Notes under the pieces: model-generated
Seen by the model: only the letters and a program-made list of their open reading frames with translations
Database searches by the model: none
What the model was told of the DNA's origin: nothing
DNA from: Chlorella sorokiniana
Taxonomy: Eukaryota > Chlorophyta > Trebouxiophyceae > Chlorellales > Chlorellaceae
Reading direction: 5' to 3'
Length of the DNA: 64,000 nucleotides
NCBI GenBank assembly: GCA_025917655.1
Contig: CP084611.1
Span: forward strand, 4,092,001 to 4,156,000
Made by a program: the position numbers and the translations under genes
In this document: in pieces, positions 39,343 through 50,978 of the stretch
Position numbering within the stretch: position 1 is the stretch's first letter
How the letters are laid out: every line of letters starts with the position of its first letter

Positions 39343-41772
39343 ATGCGCACGCCATCCAGCGCTTCTATGCACAGCATAGATCATCATATCCTGCTACGCA
39401 TCTTCAGTCACATGGATACTGCCACCCTGGCCGCGGCGCACCTTGTGTGCCGCACATGGCGCGACGGCGTGCGGCTGAGCACCCGCTCGCTCAGGTTTTC
39501 AAGCAAGTTTCCTGACACCGGACTCATAAAGCAGGTGGTTTGTTGTTTGCTCCCCCTCTTCCCCTGCTAGAACACCAGCAGTAACTGGGCTGCCTGACAT
39601 TGTCATTGGCTCCCTGCAGACCTTCCCTGAGCTGACCTCCTTGTTCCTGAGCAACATGGCCCTCTCAGCCCACAGCTTTGCCTGCATCGCCAGCCTCCCA
39701 CATTTGACCGAACTCCACCTCAGGTTGTTGAAATCAAATCATGTTGTGGTTCAAAATGTAAAATGTACTGTATCTATCTGCATTTATTCATACAAGTTGC
39801 TTCTTTATGCAGGCTGTGCCACATCTCAGAGGGAGCCAGCTTGACGGCGCTGCAACGTGTGCAATTGCAAGGTTTGGAGTTGACTGATATTTCAGGAGCC
39901 ACAACAGAGGAATTGGACTGCGCTCTGGAGGGCATGGGGAGCCTGCACCGCTTGCACGTAAGCTATACTGGGCATGGCCAATAACTTGCATCCAAGGAGC
40001 TTGGTTGGGTCGTTGGCTCCAAGGGGGCCATTGCATCCGTACCTTGCAGATGGAAACCCGTAGTAAGGCAGGCTCCTGCATGCCATCGCTGAGGTCTCTC
40101 GTTTTCTTGCCAAGGATCAGGCGCCTGTCAGGTGAGCAGAGCGTCGAGAGAGTGGGTGTCCCCTGACAAACCTGCTCAAGCGTGATGAATCAGGTGCTTG
40201 CAGTCAAGCAAGGCGTATCACAGAACAGCATGATTAACGGAATTGCCAATCTGCAAGCACTGTCTGAGTTGGAATCCTTGGACTTGAGCGGCATAGCCAT
40301 ATGTGTCAACGACATCCTCATGAACGGCTTGGCTACACTTACAGCGCTAACACAGGTGAGAGGGCGGCTAGCTTCCCGGCCTCAAGCGCGCAACAAGCTT
40401 GTCCTTGCTGGAGTCGCCATGGCGGGCGCCATCCCGATTTTTACTTGCTGCAGTTGCAAGCGCCAGGTGCTGTGAGGGTGACCAACCAGGGTTTCGCTGC
40501 GGCTGGTGCCTTGTCCACACTGCGATCTTTGGACCTATCCTGCGTGCGAGTAAGGCTCCCAGCCGTTTTGAGAGCTGCCAAGCGCTTGCCTGCCTGATAA
40601 TTGGCCTGACTGGTGCAGCCCCAACTGGACGAGCCTGTGGATGACGAAGGCGTCCAGCACTTGTCCTCTCTCCGGCATCTTACCAGCCTCAGCCTTTCTG
40701 GCAGGTCGTCTATCTCTTGTCATGGCCTGCAGGTTTTGGGGGACGTCACCAGCCTCTCTTTTTGTGAGTGGAACAATGGCGCGATGGAAAAACAGCTGCT
40801 GTTGCTGCCCCACTAACGTTGAGGGCGGTAAGTTAAGTTGTGCAGGGACCTGAGCCATTTAGTGCTGGGAGGCGACCCTTCGTTCCTGTGGAGACTCACC
40901 AACTTGACCTGCCTTCGTATTGGGGGTAGCCAGGTGCGAGTGCAGGTGTTGCAGACTCACAACAGGCAGGTTGCGGACTATACTTCTCATCGTCACACCC
41001 GCGTAAATGCAGATGGCTGCGCCTACGTTCACTGGCCTGTCGCAACTTGCTCACCTTGTTGAGCTGGACGTGGGGAACACACGTTTTGATGACGAGTGCT
41101 GTGGCCTGCTGGCAAGCCTATCAAAGCTCCAAAAGATCAAGTAAGCCACGGTTCTTGCTGCAGTCTCTGAAGTTCCTGCCTCTTACTCACTTCTCAAGCC
41201 TGCGTTGCAGCTTAGCGCATACCAACATGGCAAGCGCTGGCCTTCGTCAACTGCGCAAGGCTCAATTTACAGGCTTGCAGCATCTGCGTATTGATGGCTG
41301 CCGTGTGTCCACCACATCAGTGTTGGCGATTTTGAAGAGTCCTGGCAAACTCGTGTTGTGGGATGAGCAGCAACGGGGGCATATGCCTCGCTGCATAAAC
41401 GTGTTGAACGTGCTTCTTGTCACTGAGGCGCCGCAGGGCAAACGCCGACTGCGCCTCTCCCATGCACCCGAAGCAAACTGGCTGAACCACCTGCTCATGT
41501 GTGGCCTTGTGAGTGGCATTTTCATCAGTCACTGCCTGCTACTGCTTACCACCATTATTGTACTGTTGCTGCTGCCCATAGCAATTGCTTTTTTGTCTCT
41601 GGGCTTCCTTCTCCTTTACGTTGTGCGAGCCGTGTCCCCTGATCAGAGGGCTGGCATAGCCATCCGCTGTGCTTCAATGTTCATGAGGGTGGAAACACTG
41701 CTTTCGGCTGTGCTCGTGGGCATCCACTGCACATCCAACATCCCTCCCCCTCCTCCTCCGCTCTACCGCTGA
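39343..41772 (+). CDS. F-box / leucine-rich-repeat protein with hydrophobic C-terminus
   Basis: Putative SCF ubiquitin-ligase receptor. The N-terminus holds an F-box (HSIDHHILLRIFSHMDTATL, AAHLVCRTWRDGV); the start is ATG 39343 or 39367. About nine short exons follow with RNI-type LRRs: ELTSLFLSNMALSAHSFACI, LPHLTELHLR, ALSELESLDLSGIAI, STLRSLDLSCV, HLTSLSLSGRSS, HLVELDVGNTRFDDECCGLL, GLQHLRIDGCRVSTTSVLAI. Repeat spacing is about 23-28 residues. The final exon continues in frame beyond the last LRR into a roughly 40-residue hydrophobic stretch (CLLLLTTIIVLLLLPIAIAF, LSLGFLLLYVV), enough for one long or two short membrane helices, and a polyproline end. A membrane-anchored F-box protein would be unusual. 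Alternatively the gene ends earlier by splicing. Confidence 0.65.
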
Positions 41773-42919
41773 TACCCACCTCTGCTATTCATCATATTCT
41801 TACTTGCCCATTTTGGAACCCTACAGCAATTGGGTCCTTTGTGGAACCCTAAAGCAAATCTCTCTGCACAAAGCCGCACGGACCGCCCTGCACCCACGTC
41901 CAGACCCCCGCAAAGCACTGCATGGCGCATCCACCGGGCTTACAACATACGCAGGGCGGGATGAAAGGCATCGAAGCTGTGAGAAGGCTGGCGGTTCTTG
42001 CCATCAGCGGCTAAGCGCCGCAGCCAGTCCTGCCCTGTTGGAGCCGGTGCAGCGCTGCCCCACTGCTCACGCATTGCCACGGTGTGTGTGCATCGCCACC
42101 GTCAACAGCAGCCTGCGCACTGAAATCACCACTCGACTGCCTGCCACGTTCACCCGGTCAGGCGTCAGCATGTCTCCGCAACTGCCACGTCGGCCAGCCC
42201 TGCCGGCTGCACACTATGCTGTGCCTTACGCTGGGTCCAGGGGGCCAGGTTGTGATGTGCCGCAGGCCATGAAACTTGTGTTCAAGTCATTAATCAGAGC
42301 AGAACAAATGGACGCTAAAACCAAGCATACCTGCATTTTCAGTACCACCTGCGCTGCAGAGCGAACAACACAACAACTGCCAGTGTGCCACCCTCTGTCA
42401 TAGCCGCCACCGCACTGCTCCTCACGTACCATCTCAACATCATAGCAGCGCTTCATTCCAGAAAATCAGCATGAGCAGGCAAGAAAGCCTGAGGGGGGCC
42501 GCCAAGGTGGGGCGTCTGGTGCAGCGGCAGACGCAACCTGCTGCTGTGCCGCCCGGAACTGGCGCGCCCCCGGGGCCGACTGGCCTTTTTGCATTCATCC
42601 ACGCTGAGGTCCTCCATAACGATGATCGGTAGCGTCGAACGATGATCGGTAGTATCATAGCAATTGATACGAAATCTGAAAGATGAATGCGGTCCTACAG
42701 GAAGCCGCCGACCACGCTGCCCCCGCCATGCAGCCATGACATGCTGCCTGCAAGCCGCAGCGCCGCTCACGCCCGCGTGTGCCATATGCGCTTCACAATG
42801 AACTTAAATTTCCCCCGAAGTGGGCAAAACGGACCCTACCTTCCTAACCCGCTTCCTGCCCGACCTCCGCCTCCTAAGCAACTTTTGCTACTCAGACCCG
42901 CCGTCTACCACAAATATTT
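41773..42919. other. Intergenic region upstream of the LRR receptor kinase
   Basis: About 1.15 kb without a recognised gene. An open frame at about 41804-42403 (+) has no domain. A short one at 42471-42632 (+, MSRQESLRGAAKVGRLVQRQ) ends in a small direct repeat of CGATGATCGGTAG (copies about 20 bases apart). GGAACCCTA occurs twice near 41815-41850. Promoter elements could not be assigned. Confidence 0.4.
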
Positions 42920-45900
42920 ATGCAAATGGTCATGTTGAGTGCGTTGTGGCTACTGCTGCTGTCCGGCCTCGGCGTTGTGCGCTGCCAGCCGAGCCAGCTG
43001 CCCGCAGAGAGCTATCGTGAGTCAGACAGTGGTTGGTATGCATTTGTAGGCATGCGCTGCGTGCTGGGTTTGCCTCACCTCGCGGGCTCACCTCCAATAG
43101 GCGGGCAGCGGCACCGCCTGCCGCTGACCCACGGGCAATGCTTGTCATGATGATGGCAGAGTAGGACTTTGCTGGTGTGAATACTGAATCCAGAAATCCT
43201 GGATCCTGACATCAAACATGTGCAGAAAGGCAACTTCTAGCACAACGTGACGCAATTGTGAACTGGGAGGAGTTCTCCAGTGCCAACAACTTCACAGGGT
43301 GGGAGGAGGACCTGGGCGCCTTTCGATCTGTGCAAGTGTGCGACTGGACCGGGGTGGACTGCAATCCCTTTGACGGCTCCGTCACAAAACTGTGAGTGCA
43401 GTACGATACAACTTCCAAGATGCACGCATGCGCAGGTGCTCACACCGATTTGTCCTGCGCTATCTGCAGCAATCTTACGTGCAGCTCCTGTCCTGTGAAA
43501 GCTCAAGGCACCCTGGCACCCGAGGTTGCGGAGATAACGTAAGCGCTGGGATGCAGCACGCTGCCCTGCCTGTGAAGAGACACCCAGGCAACATCGTACA
43601 CGGCATACTCGTGTGCAGGTCTTTGCAGGAGCTGTACTTCAGCAATCAGAGCTTATCAGGTGAAAGATGGTCCTATCATGATGACTGCTGTGCCGATCAC
43701 CATTGATGACTCTTTTTTTCTTGATTCATTGCAGGAGCGCTGCCGGATGCTTGGGGCGATCCTGGGAAGTTCACTAGCCTCACCACTTTGTAAGTATGAC
43801 GTGAAAGCAACCATCCTTCCAAGGTCTGACGCCCACTCACATGAACTGCAGACTGCTCGACTTAAATCAACTCAATGGCACGCTGCCTGAGGCTTGGGGC
43901 GCTCAGGGTGCTTTCCCTCGATTGTCAAACCTGTGAGTCAATGTTTTGCCTGTGAATGTTTGCAGTAAGGTAATGAATGCGCTTGTGTGCAAGGTGTTGA
44001 ACGTTCATGGTGGCCACCCGCAGGAAGCTTAGTGGCAACCTCTTGTCAGGTGGGGTACAGCGCTCGTGTAATTGCTCCTGTCCGCCTGCTTGGTATCCAA
44101 GTTTGATAGTTAGATGTCAGGCATTTGCTTTCTTTCTTTGCAGGGTCTTTGCCAGCAAGTTGGGCCAACAACTTCTCCCTGCCGGCGCTTCAGCAGCTGT
44201 GAGTTTCATTGTTGTTCCGCTCAACTTTCCGGGCCAGGCTGACAATAATGCTTTATTCTTGCAGATACCTTGAGGATAATGCGTTGACGGGTGAGTCTCA
44301 TGCCCCTGCCTTTGGTAATATGCAGTCTGCATGTTATCATCGGATTGGCTCGATTTTGTTTCTGTTTTTTATAATCCCAAAGTTTCAACTAGGAAAACAA
44401 CTAAAAGTTGGTCTTCCTCGCAGGCAATCTGCCGCCCTCTTGGGGCAGGGCAGGCGCGTTGTCAAATCTCAAGGCCCTGTGAGTTTGAAAGCCGGGCCCG
44501 TGATGCGTTTACGCTGCTCTGGTTTTGCCAGTAATGACTGCTATGAGCCAGGGCTGAGTCGCTTGCAGGTCTTTGGCCAATCTGGACACGGGCCTCAACA
44601 CTTTTGCAAGCACACTGCCGCCCTCGTGGGGCAGCGCCGGTGCCTTCCCTGCCCTTACCGACCTGTGAGTAGTAGCTGTACTGATGATGGCATGATGTAT
44701 GCAATCAATGACACTCGGCGCATTCTTGTCGTAACATGTTGCTGCCGTCCGTTCCTGTGCAGCAACCTCGTGTCCACAATGCTGACAGGTATGTTTTGGT
44801 TGTATCGCTTTAGCCGCATGTGTTTCCGACCGCCAGCCGTCTGCCTAACACAGGTACTTATGCATGATGCAGGGACTTTGCCAGCCAGCTGGGGCAGCGC
44901 AGGAGCCTTTCCCAAGCTTTACTTGCTGTGAGTTTCAGTGGCATTGTCGTTCGCCGTGTATTGGGTTGCGGCCTGCCCAGCGCCTTGTTGACGTTTGCTC
45001 ATCCTATCTTGCAACCCTGTGCAGTGAGCTGGGCGGCAACCAATTGACAGGTGGGATGCGTGCAGCGTTCCCGCCTGCCTCTGGCATGGGCGATTATGGG
45101 TGACTCTCTGGTGTGTCCATCCTCCGTTACAGGCCCGTTGCCAGTTTCGTGGGCCAAAGAAGGGTCGTTCCCGGACCTGGGCCTTTTGTAAGTCGCTCTC
45201 TTTTGCATCATCCTTGTGAACACGTGCAGTCCCGCCTGCCACGTGCAACATCAGCCCGCACCCATGCTGTAGGTCACTGAGCGGGAACCTGCTGAGTGGG
45301 AGCATTCCTGCCGCCTGGGGAACTGCAGCCAGCTTCCCAAAGATTGGCGCCATGTGAGTATGCAGTTTTCATCGATAGTGGTTGTGTTGTGCTCAGTCGT
45401 GGCATGGCTGTGTTTCTTGCAGGGCTCTGGGTGACACTGCCCTTTGTGGACCGGTACCACCTTCATTGTTCAATGCTGTAAGCACAGTATACTGCATGGT
45501 CTCTCATACCTTGCCTTTGTTCCATGCTATCCCAATGCAATGATGTGTGTGCTTCCCATGGCAGGTGTGCGAAGCACCGGCCCCATTTGGCACGAACTGC
45601 ATTGGCACAGAGCTGCAGGCCTGCACTGCTTTGTTCCCTCCCGCCACTACGAACGATGGCAAGTAGCTGCGCTTCCTGCATTTGTCTCGGTGAATGCTAA
45701 CCATTTCATTGAGCGTCTACGCTGTTGTTCTGCAGTTGCTGCCCTTTTGGCGCAAAAGAATGCCATCGCCAACTGGGACGAGCTTGCCGCTGGGCTGGGC
45801 TTGGTTGGCTGGACCGTTACAGACCCCGTGTGCTCTTGGACTGGAGTGGAATGCACTGAAAACGGGGCTATTGTTCGCATGTAGGTCACCCGCCTGAACG

Positions 45901-48900
45901 TGCACGCCGCTCCATATAATTGCTGGCATGTTGCCTTGGTCTGTTGCCATATGTGTGTGCCCATGCTGCTCTATGTTGTGTCCGCGTCTGCAGCGATCTA
46001 TCATGTCCAACCACAGAGGATTTGGAGTTTACGGGCACGGAGGTATATGCAGCTGCTCCTGGGCCAGCCACAGATGGAGCTGGCAACCTTCCGCAATGTT
46101 ATGAGCGCGCTGATGGTACCCTGGCAGCAGAGATTGCTGAGATCAAGTGAGCGCATGCCCCTTAGTCTGCCCGTGCCTGCGCTTGATCTAATGTGCTCAT
46201 ATGCCACGATGTGCAGGACCTTGCAATCTATAACCTTCAACAACCTTGGTTTGTCAGGTGATTTAAATCGACATCTGCCAGTGAAGCCTGCTGTCTCTTG
46301 TTCCCTGAACTTCTTCTATGGGAGAGTGGCCCTGCAGGACCTTTGCCCACCTTTTGGGGGTCTAATGGTTCTTTTGAGAACTTGAACGAATTGTAAGTTT
46401 TTGGAGTTCAGCGCATTTGCAAGTCGTTGCATGATGTTCACATGTGTTGCCATCCCTGCATGCAGGTATCTTGACTTCAACAGCCTGACAGGTATGCGGC
46501 AGCGCAGTTCCTGCCAAACTGCTGCCAATGACATGTCAGTTTTAAGTTTGAGAGGCTGCCGCTGCTGCAGGAACTTTGCCAGCTGCGTGGGCTACGCAAG
46601 GTGCTTTCCCTCGTCTTCTCTCCATGTAGGTGTCAAACACACAAGTTGCATACTGCATTGATTGACTTGATATATGTTCGTTTCATGTTGTTGAACAAGT
46701 TTTCTGCTATTTCATCTTGCAGGTCGGTGGTCAACAATTCCTTGACTGGTAATCATGTGCTGCTGCCTTTGCAGGCCGGCCGCTATGCTGCTGGTAATCA
46801 TACTCATGTGGCTTGCCATGTGCAGGCCCTTTGCCGGAAGCTTGGGGCAACGAGGGCTTTCCCGCTCTTCGTAACGTGTAAGTTCTATTGTTTCCATTTT
46901 GAGATTTGTAGCATACCGTCCTTTGTGCAGTTTGCCAGCAGTAAACCAGCTTCCATAATGTCCTTTCTGGCCAGCAACACACCACTTCCATGTCTTACAG
47001 CCTTCTTGAAGGCAACAACCTGACGGGCTCGCTACCTGAGAGTTGGGGCATGCCAGATGCGCTACCAGCCTTGACTTCATTGTGAGTGATGTCTGATGAA
47101 AGCACATGCCTCACGTAGTAATGATTCTACTGAGAAGATCATTTCTGCGGATTGCAGGTATTTAAGCAACAACAAAATTGACGGTGCGCACCAATTGCAA
47201 AACATTACCGCTGGGTGGCGAGTGCAAACCGTGTTGCTGACGCTGCCACATTGCGCCCTAGCAGGCACACTGCCCACCTGGGGCCAGAATGGGACCTTTG
47301 CACGTTTGATAGAACTGTGAGTGGCGGTGGATGCATGTCACACCTGCAGAATGTTTTGCAGGGGAAAGTACATTGCTTCAGGCCCTCTCACACCCTCTAC
47401 CCTGCTTCTGGCTGGCTTCCCTGCTGCTAAATTGTGCTGTTCAGGTATCTCTTCAACAACAGACTGTCTGGTAGGTTCAGGAGTTGCCGCTGAGCAGGGA
47501 AAGCTGATTGTGGCTTGAAGCAAGTTGGTGATTGGCTTGGAATCTAGAAGTGGTTGTGGCGCCTGCAGGTGTTTTGCCAGCGTCCTGGGGCTCTGCTGGT
47601 GCTTTTCCCACCTTGGCCATCTTGTAAGTCAGCAGCATCAGCAGCACAAAATTTCAGCTGTACTGACTTGTAGTGGCTGTTATGACATCACTTGTTCTTT
47701 ATTCATCAAATGTTCTTCTTTCTTCCGCAGGGATGTGCGGAACAATGACTTGAGCGGTAAGAATTGCATTCTTATTATGTTACTTCCTGTGGAAGGCCGT
47801 GGGCCAGTCAAACAGGCATGCGCTGTGTGGGTGCAGGTGCAATTCCCGCAGCTTGGAACGCATCAGACGCACTTCCATCCATTGATGAAATGTACGTACT
47901 GTTCCTGCACTGTGCTCAGCATTCGACCTGCCTGCCGGCAAGCTTGGCTCACAAACCCGCCCGCCCCATATTACTGCAGACTCGTGAGTGGCAACGAGGA
48001 GCTCTGCGGCGCTGTGCCTTTCAACATGCTCAAGCCGGTGAGTCCTGCTTGCTAATGCTGTGCCAGCAGCTGAGTAAAAGACAGACTGCCATCAAGAGAG
48101 CATTGGCATTTCGTATGTAGGTGTGTGATGGCGACCGGCAGTCTCAGTGCACCAGCAGCAACGAGCTCGAGTGTGCGGGACAACCCTCCCCAGCTCCTGC
48201 TCCAAGCTCATCGTCCTCCTCCGCCAACGTGGGCGCGATTGTTGGCGGCGTCGTTGGTGGCTTGGGTGAGTGGGTCCATATGCATAGGAGGATGGAGGTA
48301 TCAATGTGTCGGTCTGCACAGCGTGCAACACCAAAGCCGCCCGTGCCCGCCGTGCAGTGCTGGTGACACTCTTGGCCTTTTGGCCTTCCGCCCGCGCAAG
48401 GGCTGGTTGCGGCGGCGGGCAGCCGTCGGCAGCGCCAGCGCTGACAAGGCTGACTCTGGGCGCAGCAAGATTTTGGACAGCGTGCCCGACAGGGGCGGCA
48501 AGGAAGGAGGCTTCGATCAGGAGAAGGGGATGGCGCTGGTGCCCCCTGCGCCCGCCGACGGGCTGTCCTTGCTGCCGGTCGGCTCGCTCGCCGAGCAGCA
48601 GGACGAGCAGCTTCCCTTCAGCTACATCACCACCGCTGGCCACGACAAGCAGTACAACCTCGCCGGGGGCAGCTCGGGCGTGTCGTCGTCGGATCCAGCC
48701 CGGAGCCCCTCTGGCATCCTGCCCAGCCACCAGTCTGCCAGGTGAGGTCACCCCTCGAGGGGAGTTGGCGAGCCTGCAGCGGGACTGGTGCCGTGAGGCT
48801 CACCACCTCGACGGGTGCTAGTGAGGCCTACCACCTCGACGGCAACATGATGCTCAAGGGTGTCTCTGCGCTTGCATGTTTGATCTTGATTAAATGGCCT

Positions 48901-50751
48901 CCCACATGCTGGCCTGCCACGCAGCCTGGGCTCCCTGCACTCCGACCCAACGCTCTCCTTCATCTCCACCCGCCTGGCCACGCTGCGGCAGCGCCCCCAC
49001 CCCGCCACCCTCAGCCCCGCCTCCTCCACTGGCCTCACCGCCAGCTCCGGCCCGCTGCCGCTGGAGGTGCAGCAGTGGGAGGTGCAGTGGGAGCAGATAC
49101 AGGTGCGGAGGCAGGGCTGCCTGGCTGGCATCACCAACAGGCTCTGCTTATGGCCGCCTGCACCTGGCGGTGCTGTTCCCAGCCGCTGCTCACGCCCGTG
49201 CATGCCTAGTGTAATGGACATCATCGCTGCCTCTACCTGCAGCTTGAGCGCCCAATTGGCCGTGGATCTTTCGGCAAGGTGTGCCACGCTGCTGCACCGA
49301 ACAGAGCAACATGCTTGCAAACTAAGGGCTGCATTCACTTTCAAGCGTGCCAGACGTTATCCCTCACTGCCCTTTCCTTGCAGGTGTACCTGGCGCACTG
49401 GAACGCCACGCCTGTGGCAATCAAGATCCTGATCAACGCCGGTGGGCGGGCAGCGAGGCACGGTCCCCTGGGTGTTTCGCCAGTGTGTATCGTGGTCTGC
49501 ATTTTCACTGTTGTCACTGCTGCGGCTGTTGTCGTGGTCTTGCTGCGCAGAGGGTGTGGAGCAGACGCCGGATCTGGAGCTGCCGGACGAGGTCATGCGC
49601 CAGCTGCAGGAGGAGGCTGTGGTCATGTCGAGAATGAGGCACCCCAACCTCGTCTCGTTCATGGGCCTCTGCACCCTGCCGCCCTGCATCCTCACAGGTG
49701 GGGGCCCGCAGCTGGGCTGCCCTCGCCCAACCCGTGCTTCCCGATACACGTCACCCTCTCTTCGAAACACAGAAACACAGACTGCATCTCTCTCAGGGCT
49801 CATTCCTTCCCCGCTCCACGCGCTGTGCATCGTCCCGTGCAGAGTACTGCTCTCGAGGCTCGCTGTACGATGTGCTGCGCCAAGCCTCTTGGAGCCCCGA
49901 GTGCGCGGCAGAGCTGACGTGGCGCCGCCGCATGAGCATGGCCTTTGACGCGGCGCGCGGCCTGCTCTACCTGCACCTGCGCACCCCGCCCATCATCCAC
50001 CGCGACGTGAAGAGCCCCAACCTGTTGGTGGACCAGCACTGGAACGTTAAGGTGGGGGCCCTCCCTCGGGGGCCGAGGCCAAGGCCAGCAAACGAGGCGG
50101 TGTCGCAGGGCTCGGCCCGCGGGTGCCGGCTTTGTCGCGTGAACACGCGAGGGATGCCAACATCAGCACGCTGCGGGTGTGCAAACCGTGTTGCGCTGCA
50201 CTCCCGCTCCAGGTGTGCGACTTCAACCTGTCTGAGATCCTGCGGCTCCAGCCCGCCTCGCTGCCCATGGGCGGCGACGCCACCAACCCCACCTGGTGCG
50301 CCCGCGGGCCTGCAGGCCGCGCCGCTGGAGCCATGCGCGCCCGCACTGAGCACCTTGACCTGAACTGTGCCTTGCGCCGGGTGCATCACAGTGGAGGGCT
50401 GCTGCCTGCCTCCCTCAGTGCAGGCTGGCCCCTGAGGTGCTGCGCGGCGCGCGGCCCACGCTTGCCTCCGACGTCTTCTCTTTTGGCCTCGTGCTGTGGG
50501 AGCTGCTCACCTGGAAGCTGCCCTGGGCGCGCAAGCCGCCGTACCAGGTGCGGCGCGAGGTGCTGGACGGGCGGCGCCCGGAGCTGCCGGCGCTTGAGGA
50601 GCTGCCGGGCCCCGACAATGCCGCCTTTGGGCAGCTGGACGTGTACTGCCAGCTGGTGCGCGACTGCTGGGCCCAGAACCCCGCCGAGCGGCCCACCTTT
50701 GCCGACATTGTGCCGCGCCTGGGCGCAATGCTGGAGGATATGGCAATGTAG
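42920..50751 (+). CDS. LRR receptor-like protein kinase with Raf-like TKL kinase domain
   Basis: Secreted LRR ectodomain, membrane helix and cytosolic kinase. ATG 42920: signal peptide MVMLSALWLLLLSGLGVVRC. Ectodomain half 1 opens with an LRRNT-like cap (QLLAQRDAIVNWEEF...VCDWTGVDC) and holds about eight repeats of the form LPxSWGxxGAFPxLxxLxLxxNxLTG. Half 2 (from 45736) repeats the plan: ALLAQKNAIANWDEL...VCSWTGVEC. A Ser/Pro stalk precedes ANVGAIVGGVVGGL (TM start, about 48220). Kinase: LERPIGRGSFGKVYLAHW, VAIKIL (Lys codon 49423-49425), SRMRHPNLVSFMG, HRDVKSPNLLV, VCDFNLSEIL (DFN, 50219-50227), DVFSFGLVLWELLTWKLPW, RDCWAQNPAERPTFADIV; stop 50751. These match Raf/CTR1-type kinases rather than RLK/Pelle. 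More than 35 exons, many of 26 or 55 nt. Near 48385 one base seems missing. Confidence 0.85.
43619..48020 (+). repeat. Array of 26-nt and 55-nt exons encoding LRR units
   Basis: Within the receptor-kinase gene, LRRs are coded by alternating exons. Nine 26-nt microexons start at 44024, 44265, 44763, 45025, 46466, 46723, 47158, 47445 and 47731. 55-nt exons follow them (for example 43735-43789), two being 52 nt. Where the intron between them is absent the exon is exactly 81 nt (three cases), and the first repeat of each half begins with a 41-nt exon (26 + 15). Each 81-nt pair is one 27-residue LRR. Confidence 0.9.
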
Positions 50752-50978
50752 GGTGGACCGCTGACTCGTGCAATTCCCGGCAGCCCAGCAAGATGTGCAT
50801 GCGAGCATGCAGGTACAGGGCCGCTTGTTGATCGCTGGGCCTGCCGGCTCACTCCTTTCCTGCCACTTCGCTTCCTCTCCTCTACTTCCTGCTGTCATTT
50901 GCCGCCAGTATTGGTAACAAAGGTGGCTACCGCAACGTGAACTTGCCCAACCAATCAAACACAAGCAGGAGGTGGCCT
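50752..50978. other. Convergent 3' regions of LRR kinase and SDH2
   Basis: About 230 bases between two stops; pyrimidine-rich in the middle. No gene seen. Confidence 0.5.

Noticed and set aside
42600-42665. Possible small structured RNA around the CGATGATCGGTAG repeat
   Set aside because: The direct repeat does not fold into a tRNA or snoRNA pattern that I can recognise.
42920-45666. First LRR half as a separate gene ending at the TAG 45664-45666
   Set aside because: A GC-AG intron restores frame exactly into a second, homologous LRR half. The short form is kept only as a possible isoform.
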